Shown: one piece after another, positions 25,329 through 34,636 of the stretch
How the letters are laid out: every line of letters starts with the position of its first letter
How positions within the stretch are numbered: position 1 is the stretch's first letter
DNA from: Kordiimonas aquimaris
Lineage (GTDB): Bacteria; Pseudomonadota; Alphaproteobacteria; Sphingomonadales; Kordiimonadaceae
Reading direction: 5' to 3'
Assembly (NCBI RefSeq): GCF_025574485.1
Contig: NZ_JAOBPO010000001.1
Span: forward strand, 999,501-1,063,500
DNA length: 64,000 nucleotides
Notes under the pieces: generated by a model
Database searches by the model: none
What the model saw: the letters and a program-made list of their open reading frames with translations, nothing else
Told to the model about the DNA's origin: nothing
Translations under genes and position numbers: made by a program

Positions 25329-28300
25329 ATGAAACTCACTCAAAGCAGCCTGAAGAATCCGGCGGCAGTTGCAGTTGTTGCAGCCATGGCTATGGTCATA
25401 GGTGTTGTTATGCTGACAAAGCTGCCTATTCAATTGTTCCCGGCCATCGATCGGCCCCAGTTAGCCATCCAGAATTTTTGGCGAGGCGCCAGCCCATCCG
25501 AGATGGAATCCGAGATCACAGAGCCTATTGAGGAAGTGATGCAGGGGCTGCCCGGCCTCGAGGAAATGCGCACCTTTTCTAACCAAAGTTTTGGTTACAT
25601 TTCGATGGAGTTTTCGCTCGAGTCTGACATGGACCGAACGCTGCTTGAAGTGATCAGCCGTATTAACAGGCTGCCGCCCTTACCGGTGGATGCTGATCGT
25701 CCTCAAATTTTGATGAATGGCGGTTTTGGTGGTGGTAGCGGTGAAACACTCATTTACCTGTTTACGCAGTTCCGAGAAAACAGTCTTCTCGCGCCTGAAG
25801 ACTATGTCACGTTTATTGAAGACAACGTTGTGCCACGACTTGAAGCAATTGAAGGCGTTGGCGGTGTTCAGCTTAATGCAGGGGCCTCTGGCGGTGATCA
25901 GTTGCAGATTGAATTTGACCCTATTCGGGCTGCGGAGCTGGGTGTTGACTTAAACAATATTGCCCAACGCGTTGGCCGTACTGTGGATAGCTCGGGCGGG
26001 TATCTGGATGATGGACGCAGGCGCTATCTGCTTAATTTTCAGGGCCGATACGAACCAGAAGAATTACGTGCTCTCATTCTGTTGTGGCGCGATGGTAGCC
26101 CTGTTACTCTCGGGGATATCGCAACCATTGAAATTGCGCCGCCTGAAGTCAATCAGGTTGTTTATCAAAATGGTAACCCTGCCATAGGCATGCAGCTGTC
26201 GCGTGAGAACGGTGCCAATGTATTGGCAACCATTGACCGTTTGACCGCTGAGATTGACGACATGAACGCTGGTATTCTGGCCGAGCAAGGTATTGCGATT
26301 GAGAAATCATTTGATCCGTCTGTGTTCATCAAGCGTGCGATTAATCTCTTGGGCTCCAACCTTCTTATTGGTGTTGCGCTGGCAATTGGCGTGCTGTGGT
26401 GGTTTTTGCGACAGGTAAAAGCAACCATTCTTATTGCGCTGACTATCCCCATTTGTTTGCTGACAACAGTTATCATGTTGGCGTTGTTTGGTAGAACAGT
26501 GAATGTGATTTCACTGGCAGGAATGGCTTTTGCAACAGGCATGGTGCTGGATGCCGCGATTGTTGTGCTAGAAAATATTGTACGATTACGCGAACGTGGT
26601 GAAAAGGCATCTGTAGCCTCACTCTTGGGTGCTAAGCAGGTATGGGGCGCTTTGCTTGCCTCAACTATCACAACCGTGGCCATTTTTGTGCCGATCCTTT
26701 TCCTGAAAGATGCAGAAGGGCAGTTATTTGCTGATCTGGCGATTACGATCGCTGTTGGGGTGGCGATCTCCCTTGTAGTTGCCGTTACAGTTTTGCCTGT
26801 TGCTGCGGAGCATTGGCTCAAGAAACTGCCATCAAATGAAGCCGCAGGTGAACGGGCCAAAGTAACGGCGCACCGATTAATGATGCTTAGTGGTACGCCG
26901 CTACGACGTACTATTTTAGTCGGTGCTTTGATGTCAGCTGCTGTTGGTCTGAGTTGGTATATGCTGCCTAATCTTAATTATCTGCCGCCTGTGAAACGCG
27001 ATGCGGTTGATGCATTTATTTCGTTCCCGGCAGGCACCAACATTGAAACAGCAGATAGCGAGATTGCCTCTGTTATTGTTGATAGGCTTGAGCCTTACTT
27101 GACTGGTGAAAAACAACCACAGCTCAAAAACTATTACTTCATTAGTTTTCCTGGCGGTCAAGGCGGCAACATCGGTGTGCGCGCTGTTGATCAAGGCCGT
27201 GTGAAGGAACTGGAGAAAATCATTAACGAGGAAATCCTTGTCGGCTTCCCTGATGTGTTTGCGTTTGGTCAGCAAGGCAACCTGTTTGGCGGCTTTGGCG
27301 GCGCGGGTTCTGTGCAGCTGAATGTGCACTCGCGTGACCTTGATGCCTTGCGCGATGTAACGCGTGCGACAATGGGCTTTATTTCAGAAGCATTACCGGG
27401 TGCGCGTGCGCAACCAAACCCTGATCCGAATGTAATGTCGCCCGAGATGCGCATCATTCCCAAAGATCGCCGCTTGGCGGAAGTTGGTTACACGCGCCGT
27501 GATATTGCACGCGTTGTGCGGGCGCTGGGTGATGGTTTGTTCCTCGGGGAGCACTTTGACGGCGAACGCCGTGTTGATATGATCCTGAAGTCACAAGAAT
27601 TTGCTGACCCAGATATGCTACGTAATGTGCCTGTTGCTACACCGCTTGGTGGTACGGTACCGCTTGGTGATTTGGTAACATTTGAGCGCGGCGTTGGCCC
27701 GAATTTTATCCAGCGCGTTGATCGCAAGCGTACAGTGACATTTAACATTAGCCAGCCTGATGGTATGGCGCTTGAGGACATGGTGACCATTCTGAAAGAG
27801 CAGGTTGAGCCACAAATTAAGCCATTACTGCCTGTTGGAGCCACCATCTCATATGGTGGTAGTGCGGATGCGCTTGAGCGTGCAGTTAGTTCATTATCGC
27901 TTAACTTTGTGTTGGCGCTTGGGTTGCTGTTTATGATTTTGGCAGGTTTGTTCCGCTCAACTACGGATGCTCTTTTTGTCGTTATCACTATTCCGCTGGC
28001 GACAGTTGGCGGTGTGCTGGCACTGAATGTCCTGAACTTGTTTGCGTTTACGCCGCTTGATCTGTTGACGATGATTGGCTTCATTATTCTTCTTGGACTT
28101 GTTGTGAACAATGCCATTTTGCTCGTGTCTCAGACACGTGCAGGCGAAGATGAAGGCCTGAGTAGATCAGAGGCAATTGAACGTGCGCTTGCGCTAAGGT
28201 TGCGACCCATTTTCATGAGTACGTTGACCAGCATCATGGGCATGCTACCGCTGGTTCTGTTCCCTGGTGCAGGCAGTGACATATACCGCGGTATGGCTAC

Positions 28301-28436
28301 AACCATTGTTGGCGGCATGTGTGTATCGACAATCTTTACGCTTATTTTGCTGCCAGCTTTACTGCGTTTCAATGAACACGGCGGTTTTTTCAAGCTGCTC
28401 TCTCGTACACCTCCCAGTATGAAACCAGCGGAATAG
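25329..28436 (+). CDS. RND efflux transporter permease
   Basis: This is a 1035-residue inner-membrane RND permease of the AcrB/MdtB type. It has an N-terminal transmembrane helix, a large periplasmic porter loop, a block of helices (about 335-500) with the proton-relay region FATGMVLDAAIVVLENI, a second porter loop and a second helix block ending near 1020. LPIQLFPAI after the first helix is typical. With the downstream adaptor it should form a proton-driven export pump; the outer-membrane channel is not in the window. The permease precedes its adaptor, the reverse of the usual order. Confidence 0.93.
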   Translation: MKLTQSSLKNPAAVAVVAAMAMVIGVVMLTKLPIQLFPAIDRPQLAIQNFWRGASPSEMESEITEPIEEVMQGLPGLEEMRTFSNQSFGYISMEFSLESDMDRTLLEVISRINRLPPLPVDADRPQILMNGGFGGGSGETLIYLFTQFRENSLLAPEDYVTFIEDNVVPRLEAIEGVGGVQLNAGASGGDQLQIEFDPIRAAELGVDLNNIAQRVGRTVDSSGGYLDDGRRRYLLNFQGRYEPEELRALILLWRDGSPVTLGDIATIEIAPPEVNQVVYQNGNPAIGMQLSRENGANVLATIDRLTAEIDDMNAGILAEQGIAIEKSFDPSVFIKRAINLLGSNLLIGVALAIGVLWWFLRQVKATILIALTIPICLLTTVIMLALFGRTVNVISLAGMAFATGMVLDAAIVVLENIVRLRERGEKASVASLLGAKQVWGALLASTITTVAIFVPILFLKDAEGQLFADLAITIAVGVAISLVVAVTVLPVAAEHWLKKLPSNEAAGERAKVTAHRLMMLSGTPLRRTILVGALMSAAVGLSWYMLPNLNYLPPVKRDAVDAFISFPAGTNIETADSEIASVIVDRLEPYLTGEKQPQLKNYYFISFPGGQGGNIGVRAVDQGRVKELEKIINEEILVGFPDVFAFGQQGNLFGGFGGAGSVQLNVHSRDLDALRDVTRATMGFISEALPGARAQPNPDPNVMSPEMRIIPKDRRLAEVGYTRRDIARVVRALGDGLFLGEHFDGERRVDMILKSQEFADPDMLRNVPVATPLGGTVPLGDLVTFERGVGPNFIQRVDRKRTVTFNISQPDGMALEDMVTILKEQVEPQIKPLLPVGATISYGGSADALERAVSSLSLNFVLALGLLFMILAGLFRSTTDALFVVITIPLATVGGVLALNVLNLFAFTPLDLLTMIGFIILLGLVVNNAILLVSQTRAGEDEGLSRSEAIERALALRLRPIFMSTLTSIMGMLPLVLFPGAGSDIYRGMATTIVGGMCVSTIFTLILLPALLRFNEHGGFFKLLSRTPPSMKPAE

Positions 28437-28450
28437 TGACGTAATAAACA

Positions 28451-28468
28451 AAAAATATAAGCGAGGAA
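28451..28468 (+). repeat. 18-nt leader repeat, copy 2
   Basis: This is an exact copy of 25302-25319. Here its GAGGA is 5 nt from the ATG of the adaptor gene and serves as a good ribosome-binding site. Confidence 0.8.
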
Positions 28469-28471
28469 AAT

Positions 28472-29590
28472 ATGTTTGAAGTTGAAGGAAGAGTTAGGCT
28501 TCTTGATCGAAGGGTCAGGGAATCAATAGAAAAATTTATAAAGTTAATGGTTTTCACAGCAACGGTATTTGTGATCCACGGGGCCAGCGTTACTGCACAG
28601 CAACGCCAAGCGCCGCCAGCCTTGGTCGAAATCGCAGAAGCAAGTGAAGAATTGATGGCGCCGCAAACATTTATGCCGGGCACAATCATTAGTAAGAACG
28701 ATAGCCGGATTGCAGCAGAAATCACGGGACAGGTTTCGTGGGTGGCGCCTGAAGGAACATTAGTCAAGCAAGGTGATGTTGTTGCTATCATTGATGAGCG
28801 AAACCATAGACTGGCAGTGGAACGTAACAGATCACAGCTTAAGCGTCTTGATGCTCGGATTGTATTTTTACGAGCTGATTTGACACGTATTCACGAATTA
28901 ACGCAAACCAACAACACACCAATCAGCCGCGCAGAAGAGGCTGAAAGCACACTTTTAATGACTGAAGAAGAGCGCACACAGGCTCGGATCGCGCTGGAGC
29001 AGTCTGAAATAGACCTTGAGCGTACACAAGTTAAAGCACCGTTCCCGGGGCGTGTTGTTGCTCGACTGGCACAGGCAGGTGAGTATGCAACACCTGGCCG
29101 CCAAATTGTAAGGCTTGTTGATACAGAAAATCTTGAAGTACGTGCACAGGCGCCTGTTAACCTAGCCGCGGTTTTGGCGGACGGCCAAACTGTTGTGGTG
29201 CGTAAAGGCGCGGCAATCTACGACAGCACCATTCGTGCGTTGGTGCCTGTCGGCGATACGGTGAGCCGGACGATGGAAATTCGTGTGGATGTGCCGGGAG
29301 ATGCAGCATATGTGGTTGGTACAGCCGTTCAAATTGGAGTGCCAGAAAGCACGCCCATGCAAGTAGTTGCTGTGCCGAGGGACGCTCTTGTCTTGCGTAG
29401 TGACGGAACATATGTGTTCCGTATTAAGGAAGATAATACCGCAGAAAGGCTCCTGGTAACGACAGGTGCGGCAGCTGGTGAGCGTGTGGCTGTCACGGGC
29501 GGGCTAGAGCAGGGTGACCGCGTGGTTGTCCGAGGCGGCGAACGATTACGCCCAGGTCAATCTGTTCAATTTGGTAATGTTGCAACATGA
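28472..29590 (+). CDS. RND efflux periplasmic adaptor (membrane fusion protein)
   Basis: The protein has 372 residues. A hydrophobic segment near 25-42 (VFTATVFVIHGASVTAQ) is a signal peptide or anchor, preceded by an unusually long charged N-terminus. The lipoyl half-motifs are ITGQVSWVAPEGTLVKQGDV and RTQVKAPFPGRVV, flanking a coiled coil (about 110-185). A beta-barrel and membrane-proximal domain follow (GTAVQIGVP, VPRDALV). It links the upstream RND permease to an outer-membrane channel. It starts 35 nt after the permease stop. Confidence 0.92.
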   Translation: MFEVEGRVRLLDRRVRESIEKFIKLMVFTATVFVIHGASVTAQQRQAPPALVEIAEASEELMAPQTFMPGTIISKNDSRIAAEITGQVSWVAPEGTLVKQGDVVAIIDERNHRLAVERNRSQLKRLDARIVFLRADLTRIHELTQTNNTPISRAEEAESTLLMTEEERTQARIALEQSEIDLERTQVKAPFPGRVVARLAQAGEYATPGRQIVRLVDTENLEVRAQAPVNLAAVLADGQTVVVRKGAAIYDSTIRALVPVGDTVSRTMEIRVDVPGDAAYVVGTAVQIGVPESTPMQVVAVPRDALVLRSDGTYVFRIKEDNTAERLLVTTGAAAGERVAVTGGLEQGDRVVVRGGERLRPGQSVQFGNVAT

Positions 29591-29628
29591 TGGTTGTTTG
29601 CACATGATAATACATGACTGAGTGAGAA

Positions 29629-30858
29629 TTGACCGAAGAATTAACAAAGCCTCTTGGCGCAGAGGATATTGCCCTTCATAATAAGCTTGAACAACAGGTT
29701 GGCACGAACCGTGGCAACCTCAAGAATATTGATGATGGGGCAGCCTCAAGTACAATGACGATTGTTGATCGCCTGTTTGGCACAAAAGAAGCAACCTTTT
29801 GGTCATTCCAGTTTTTTGGCTGGACGGGATATGGCTTGGTGCGGACATTTCAGGCGATTATTCTTGAAAACCCGTTGAACTATTTCTCTGTGTTTATTTT
29901 GGCCGCAATTGTTATTGGTGTGTCGATGACTATCGTCATGCGGCACATATATAGAATTGTCAGGGATAAACCTCTGTCTCTGCAATTGCCCGTTGTTGTT
30001 ATTTTATGCGCGGCGTTTGGTTTGCTGTTCTCGTCTTTGGAAGTGTCTCTGGGGCCAATATTGATTCCAGGAGTGCAACGCCAAGAAGGATTAGGGCTTT
30101 TTGGTAACGCTATGTTTGAGGCAACCGCACTTTTTGCGTGGTCTGCAATCTATTTTGGCTATCATTATTATACCAGCTTGCAGGAACAAAAAGCAGAAGT
30201 GCTGCAGGCTACCGCGATGGCGCATCAGGCACAGCTAAAGATGCTGCGGTACCAGCTCAACCCGCATTTTCTCTTTAATACTTTGAACGCGATATCTACG
30301 CTTGTGCTTGAGAAGTCAGAAGAAGATGCGAATAAGATGCTGACAAAACTGTCCAGCTTTTTGCGTTATACGCTTGTCAATCAGCCAACACAGCGCATCA
30401 GGCTTGATCAGGAATTGTACGCCCTTGGTTTGTATCTGGATATTGAAAAGGTCCGCTTTGAAGACCGGCTGAACATTGAATATGATATCGACGAAAAAAC
30501 CAAAGCTGCTTTGGTACCTAGTTTGATTTTGCAACCGCTTATTGAAAATGCGATCAAATATGCTGTGGCGCCAGCTATTGATGGCGGTACTCTTCGCGTA
30601 TGCGCAAAGCTCAAAGGCAATGACCGTTTGCTACTTGGCTTAACTGACAATGGGCCTGGTATGCCTGACATTAATCATATCGTTAGTCAGTCTGGTTCTG
30701 GAGTTGGTATTGCCAACACCAAAGAACGTCTGGCACAAATTTATCATGATGATCATAAACTTTCACTTGAGAATGTAGAACCAACAGGTCTTAAAATTAC
30801 CATTGAAATACCGCTTGAAAGAGAGCGTGCTGGTACAAGGCCACTGCGCGGTGAATAA
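29629..30858 (+). CDS. LytS-type sensor histidine kinase (pair 2)
   Basis: The protein has 409 residues. Membrane segments (about four, between 60 and 185) precede the kinase core with LRYQLNPHFLFNTLNAIS (phospho-acceptor His), LQPLIENAIKYA in the N-box and SGVGIANTKERL in the G-box. The start is TTG 29629 with a weak GAGTGAGAA before it; ATG 29755 is an alternative that would drop a hydrophilic tail. It lies 38 nt after the efflux adaptor and 45 nt before its response regulator, so the pump and the two-component system may be co-transcribed. Confidence 0.88.
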   Translation: MTEELTKPLGAEDIALHNKLEQQVGTNRGNLKNIDDGAASSTMTIVDRLFGTKEATFWSFQFFGWTGYGLVRTFQAIILENPLNYFSVFILAAIVIGVSMTIVMRHIYRIVRDKPLSLQLPVVVILCAAFGLLFSSLEVSLGPILIPGVQRQEGLGLFGNAMFEATALFAWSAIYFGYHYYTSLQEQKAEVLQATAMAHQAQLKMLRYQLNPHFLFNTLNAISTLVLEKSEEDANKMLTKLSSFLRYTLVNQPTQRIRLDQELYALGLYLDIEKVRFEDRLNIEYDIDEKTKAALVPSLILQPLIENAIKYAVAPAIDGGTLRVCAKLKGNDRLLLGLTDNGPGMPDINHIVSQSGSGVGIANTKERLAQIYHDDHKLSLENVEPTGLKITIEIPLERERAGTRPLRGE

Positions 30859-30903
30859 TATGATACAACAACCAACAAGACTTCTGGTCGCAAAGGATAA
30901 AAT

Positions 30904-31716
30904 ATGACGAGCATTCGCACTCTTCTTGTTGATGATGAACCGCTTGCAATTCGCGGCCTTGCAATTCGGCTGGAGAACTATGCAGATATTGAGATTATTG
31001 GAACATGTGCTAACGGACGTGAAGCGGTAAAAGCCATAAAGGAAAAAAAACCTGATCTAGTTTTCCTTGATATACAAATGCCGGGATTTGATGGGTTTTC
31101 CGTTATGCGCTCGTTGGTTGGTCAAGCAGAGATACCGCTTGTTGTATTTGTGACTGCGTATGATCAATATGCTCTTGAGGCATTTGAAGCGCACGCACTT
31201 GATTACTTATTAAAACCAGTTGATGAAGACCGCCTTCTTGAAGCTGTTGAGCGTGTGCGCGGTGCGATAAATCAGCGTGTTGCTATTGAGCAAAATGCGC
31301 GTTTGGTTGAGTTAATTGAAGGTATGGAAACGCCGCCGCAAGAAGCATTAACGGCGCTGCTGGAAAAACCGCAGGATTACCGTGAAGAACGTTTCGACCC
31401 ACATTTGCGTATTAAAGATCGTGGTCATATAACAATCGTGGATGTGTCTGATGTCGATTACATTGATGCTGCTGGCGACTATATGTGTATTCATGTGGAT
31501 GAAAAAACTCACATACTACGTGAGACTATGAAGACTATGGAAAAGCGCCTGGATCCAAAAATATTCCAGCGCGTACACCGTTCAACCATCGTCAATCTGG
31601 ATAAGGTGAAAGAGGTGCGGCCTCATTCCAACGGTGAATGTTTCCTGACGTTATCCTGCGGTATGGAACTGAAAGTGAGTCGTTCTTATAAGGACGTTGT
31701 CGGTCGTTTTTTATGA
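30904..31716 (+). CDS. LytTR-family response regulator (pair 2)
   Basis: The protein has 270 residues. The receiver domain has DDE acidic residues near 11-13, phospho-acceptor Asp in LVFLDIQMPG, TAYDQYALEAFEAHALDYL and Lys in LLKPVD. A linker of about 40 residues leads to the LytTR DNA-binding domain (about 170-268) with FQRVHRSTIVN and VSRSYKDVV. The partner is the kinase immediately upstream. Two DUF547 genes follow and could be targets, but no clear LytTR direct repeat was found. Confidence 0.92.
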   Translation: MTSIRTLLVDDEPLAIRGLAIRLENYADIEIIGTCANGREAVKAIKEKKPDLVFLDIQMPGFDGFSVMRSLVGQAEIPLVVFVTAYDQYALEAFEAHALDYLLKPVDEDRLLEAVERVRGAINQRVAIEQNARLVELIEGMETPPQEALTALLEKPQDYREERFDPHLRIKDRGHITIVDVSDVDYIDAAGDYMCIHVDEKTHILRETMKTMEKRLDPKIFQRVHRSTIVNLDKVKEVRPHSNGECFLTLSCGMELKVSRSYKDVVGRFL

Positions 31717-31909
31717 GTTTTGCTTCATATTGAGCTACACAGTTCGTCGCATTTATATTCGGTTCGTCGTACTTTTGCACACTTTGTCTCTGGAATTTAA
31801 CGTTTCAGAGAATCCGTTAACGATCCATCGAAAACTAATCGATAGTTATAGTGCGACCCTCTTAAACTATACATACTATTAAATAGTGTAAGTTGTATCG
31901 GGGGGTTCG

Positions 31910-33133
31910 ATGAAAAAATTTACGTTGTTAAAGCTTATGCCTGTGTTGCTCACGGTTGCTTTGAGCACTACAGCTGCCACCGCACTGAGCGACCTGCCTA
32001 CAGGGTCGACCAAGGGCAGTGATTACACAATCAATTATGATGACTGGAATTTGATCCTGTCGGGTGCTGTTCTTGATACAGGTCCGTCGGACCGTCGTGC
32101 GGCAAGTCGTAACGGCGCCAGGGGCACTTCTTCAAGAATTAAGCACGGCAACCTCAGCCCGACAGCATTTGAAGGTAACCGTGTATTGTTTTATGAGTTT
32201 GACGAAGGGCATGTTGAGAGCTTGCTCGCCATTCGGCGTGATCTTGAAGCAGTATCGGATTTCATTCCGCTGGAGGATTTCTCACGCAATGAGCAATTGG
32301 CATATTGGTTCAACCTACATAACGTGGCGGTGATGTATGAGATCGCCAAAGCATATCCTACCAAGAAAGTTAAAAGTCTTATGGTGGGTAAAAGAAGTGT
32401 TTGGGACAATAAAACAATGTCTATTGGTGGTGTTGCAACATCCATAAGCGACATTGAAAACCATGTCGTGGAAAATTGGAATACACCGCTTGTTCTATAT
32501 GGTTTCTTCATGGGCGCCGTTGGTGGGCCAAACATCAGAACGGAAGCATTTACCAGTAGCAATATTGTTAAAGGCTTGCAGGAAAACGCTATTGATTTTG
32601 TAAACAGCTTGCGCGGGTTTAGGCTTTGGTCTGGTCGCGGACGTGTATCTGACCACTATAAGCTCGGTGAGCGGTACTTCCCTGACTTTGATGCTGATAT
32701 CAAAGACCATTTAGTAGCCTTTGCTCGGCCTGATACACGGCGCGATCTTGAAAAAGCGAAGTCATTTCAGATTAAGAATTACGACTGGGGTATTGCTGAT
32801 TTGAAGAACGGTGACACTTATAATGGCAGTAGCTTTAATACAAACCCCGGCGCACTTGCTTTCTTTATTGAGCAGCCAAACCCACAAGTCGCTAGCCCAA
32901 TTGGCCCTCCGCCTTCTGCTTCTGTCGTGACACTGAATAATCTTGGCAGCGACCCTGCATTTGCAAGCGCAGGTATTTCCAGTATTTCACCGCAAGTGAA
33001 AGCCTTGTTGCGTGCAATGAAAATTCGCAATGAGCGCCGACAGCGCGATGGTGTTGTTACGGTTGAGGAATTCATTGACGCTGAGGGTAGTCGCGTATCA
33101 CGTAAAAGCGACAAGGACGGTGAAGTAGAATAA
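31910..33133 (+). CDS. Exported DUF547-family protein A
   Basis: This 407-residue protein has a signal peptide (hydrophobic 8-25, cleavage near TAA/TAL). The DUF547 domain (about 90-290) shows NEQLAYWFNLHNVAVMYEI, YGFFMGAVGGPNIRTEAF and a RYFPDF-type segment. A proline-rich spacer near 325-340 leads to a basic C-terminal tail. DUF547 proteins are often exported and some relate to papain-like folds, but their function is not established. Upstream is GGGGGG with short spacing before the ATG. It is a close paralogue of the next gene. Confidence 0.85.
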   Translation: MKKFTLLKLMPVLLTVALSTTAATALSDLPTGSTKGSDYTINYDDWNLILSGAVLDTGPSDRRAASRNGARGTSSRIKHGNLSPTAFEGNRVLFYEFDEGHVESLLAIRRDLEAVSDFIPLEDFSRNEQLAYWFNLHNVAVMYEIAKAYPTKKVKSLMVGKRSVWDNKTMSIGGVATSISDIENHVVENWNTPLVLYGFFMGAVGGPNIRTEAFTSSNIVKGLQENAIDFVNSLRGFRLWSGRGRVSDHYKLGERYFPDFDADIKDHLVAFARPDTRRDLEKAKSFQIKNYDWGIADLKNGDTYNGSSFNTNPGALAFFIEQPNPQVASPIGPPPSASVVTLNNLGSDPAFASAGISSISPQVKALLRAMKIRNERRQRDGVVTVEEFIDAEGSRVSRKSDKDGEVE

Positions 33134-33144
33134 TCTTCCCCCGA

Positions 33145-33196
33145 GTAAGCGCTGAGGTTTCTTTCGATTGGGGAAATCTTGGCGCTTACGACTTTT
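33145..33196 (+). terminator. Long hairpin between the DUF547 paralogues
   Basis: GTAAGCGC (33145-33152) pairs with GCGCTTAC (33182-33189), and the interior can pair further (AGGTTTC with GAAATCT, one G-T). CTTTTG follows. It probably terminates the first paralogue's transcript. Confidence 0.5.
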
Positions 33197-33369
33197 GTAA
33201 GGTTAAACTTCATCGTCATCTATTGGTGTAAGAGGATCGTTTGCCTCATGCTAGAGTCGCCACGCTAGAAAGATTTTGGTCGCTTGCTCATTCATATCAC
33301 TTCATCGAAACTTGCTCGCAATTGTCCTGATTACACTCCTAAAATCTGTGCCTTCATGGAGGGGTATAT

Positions 33370-34602
33370 ATGTACAAGAAGAGCCTGTTTATTAAAATAT
33401 GTGGAATTGCTTTGATGATCGGCCTTAACGCGGCAGCGGCAATGTCGCAAAGTAGCCTGCCAACTGATTCTACTAAAAATAGTGATTACGCAATCAATTA
33501 CGATGACTGGAATTTGATCCTGTCGGGCGCTGTTCTTGATACTGGGCCGTCTGATCGACGTATCGCAAGTCGTAACGGTGCCAGAGGAACATCTTCAAGA
33601 ATTAAACATGGTAACCTTAGCCCAACGGCTTTTGAGGGTAACCGTGTATTGTTTTATGAATTCAATGAAGACCATGTCGAGAGTTTGCTTGCCATTAGAC
33701 GTGATCTTGAAGCTGTGTCAGATTTTGTTCCGCTTGAGAATTTCTCGCGTAATGAACAACTAGCTTATTGGTTTAAACTCCATAATGTTGCTGTCATGTA
33801 TGAAGTGGCAAAAGAATACCCAATTAAGAAAATAAAAAGACTTGCTGTTGGTCGAAGAAGTGTTTGGGATGACAAAACAATGTCTATTGGCGGTATTGCG
33901 ACATCGATTAGTGACATCGAACAGCATGTTGTGAATAACTGGAATACACCGCTTGTTCTATACGGTTTCTTCATGGGTGCTGTCGGTGGGCCAAACATAA
34001 GAACAGAGGCTTTTACGAGTACCAACATAGTTGCAGGTCTGCAGGAAAATGCGATTGAGTTTGTAAACAGCTTACGAGGCTTCAGGCTTTGGTCTGGTCG
34101 TGGGCGTGTATCTGACCACTATAAGCTTGGTGAGCGATATTTCCCGAATTTTGTTGCTGATATCAAAGACCATCTGCTCGCTTTTGCCCGGCCTGATACG
34201 CTGCTTGATCTTGAAAAAGCGAAGTCGTTTCAGATTAAGAATTACGACTGGGGTATTGCAGATTTGAAGAACGGTGACACTTATAATGGCAGTAGCTTCA
34301 ACACAAACCCAGGCGCACTGGCATATTTCATTGAAGCTGTGGCAACACCCACTGGGCCCAGTGCTCCCGGTTTGGGTGTGACTTTACCTAACTCGACAGT
34401 AGACGTCGCAGCAGTGAGTAACCCTGAATTCAATGCAGGCTCGAATGGAAAAATTTCACCGCAGACCAGAGCTTTATTACGCGCTGTCAAAATTAGACGA
34501 GAGCGTATGTACCGTTCGGGGACTGTAACAGTGGAAGAATTTGTTGGAGGCGATGGTGCTCGTGTGTCTCTTAAAAGCGATAAAGACGATGAGGTCAATT
34601 GA
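33370..34602 (+). CDS. Exported DUF547-family protein B
   Basis: This 410-residue paralogue of the upstream DUF547 protein shares long identical blocks, such as the stretch around VLDTGPSDRR and YGFFMGAVGGPNIRTEAF; only the signal peptide and the proline-rich spacer differ strongly. The signal peptide is near 8-26 with AMSQ. GGAGGGG lies 7 nt before the ATG. The pair is a tandem duplication with 236 bp between the genes. Because the differences cluster in the spacer and N-terminus, the folded domain is under constraint in both copies. Confidence 0.85.
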   Translation: MYKKSLFIKICGIALMIGLNAAAAMSQSSLPTDSTKNSDYAINYDDWNLILSGAVLDTGPSDRRIASRNGARGTSSRIKHGNLSPTAFEGNRVLFYEFNEDHVESLLAIRRDLEAVSDFVPLENFSRNEQLAYWFKLHNVAVMYEVAKEYPIKKIKRLAVGRRSVWDDKTMSIGGIATSISDIEQHVVNNWNTPLVLYGFFMGAVGGPNIRTEAFTSTNIVAGLQENAIEFVNSLRGFRLWSGRGRVSDHYKLGERYFPNFVADIKDHLLAFARPDTLLDLEKAKSFQIKNYDWGIADLKNGDTYNGSSFNTNPGALAYFIEAVATPTGPSAPGLGVTLPNSTVDVAAVSNPEFNAGSNGKISPQTRALLRAVKIRRERMYRSGTVTVEEFVGGDGARVSLKSDKDDEVN

Positions 34603-34636
34603 TCTGTAATTGGTGTGGTGCGAGTCAGAGGTTAAA

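Noticed and set aside
26165-28117. Long minus-strand open frames inside the RND permease gene
   Set aside because: They are shadows of a strongly recognised plus-strand gene; their translations are Ser/Arg/Thr-rich and have no family character.
31790-31825. LytTR direct repeats upstream of DUF547 A (and near 25267-25282 upstream of the RND permease)
   Set aside because: GTT-containing 9-mers resembling LytTR half-sites occur, but their start-to-start spacing is 14 nt rather than about 21, and several positions mismatch.
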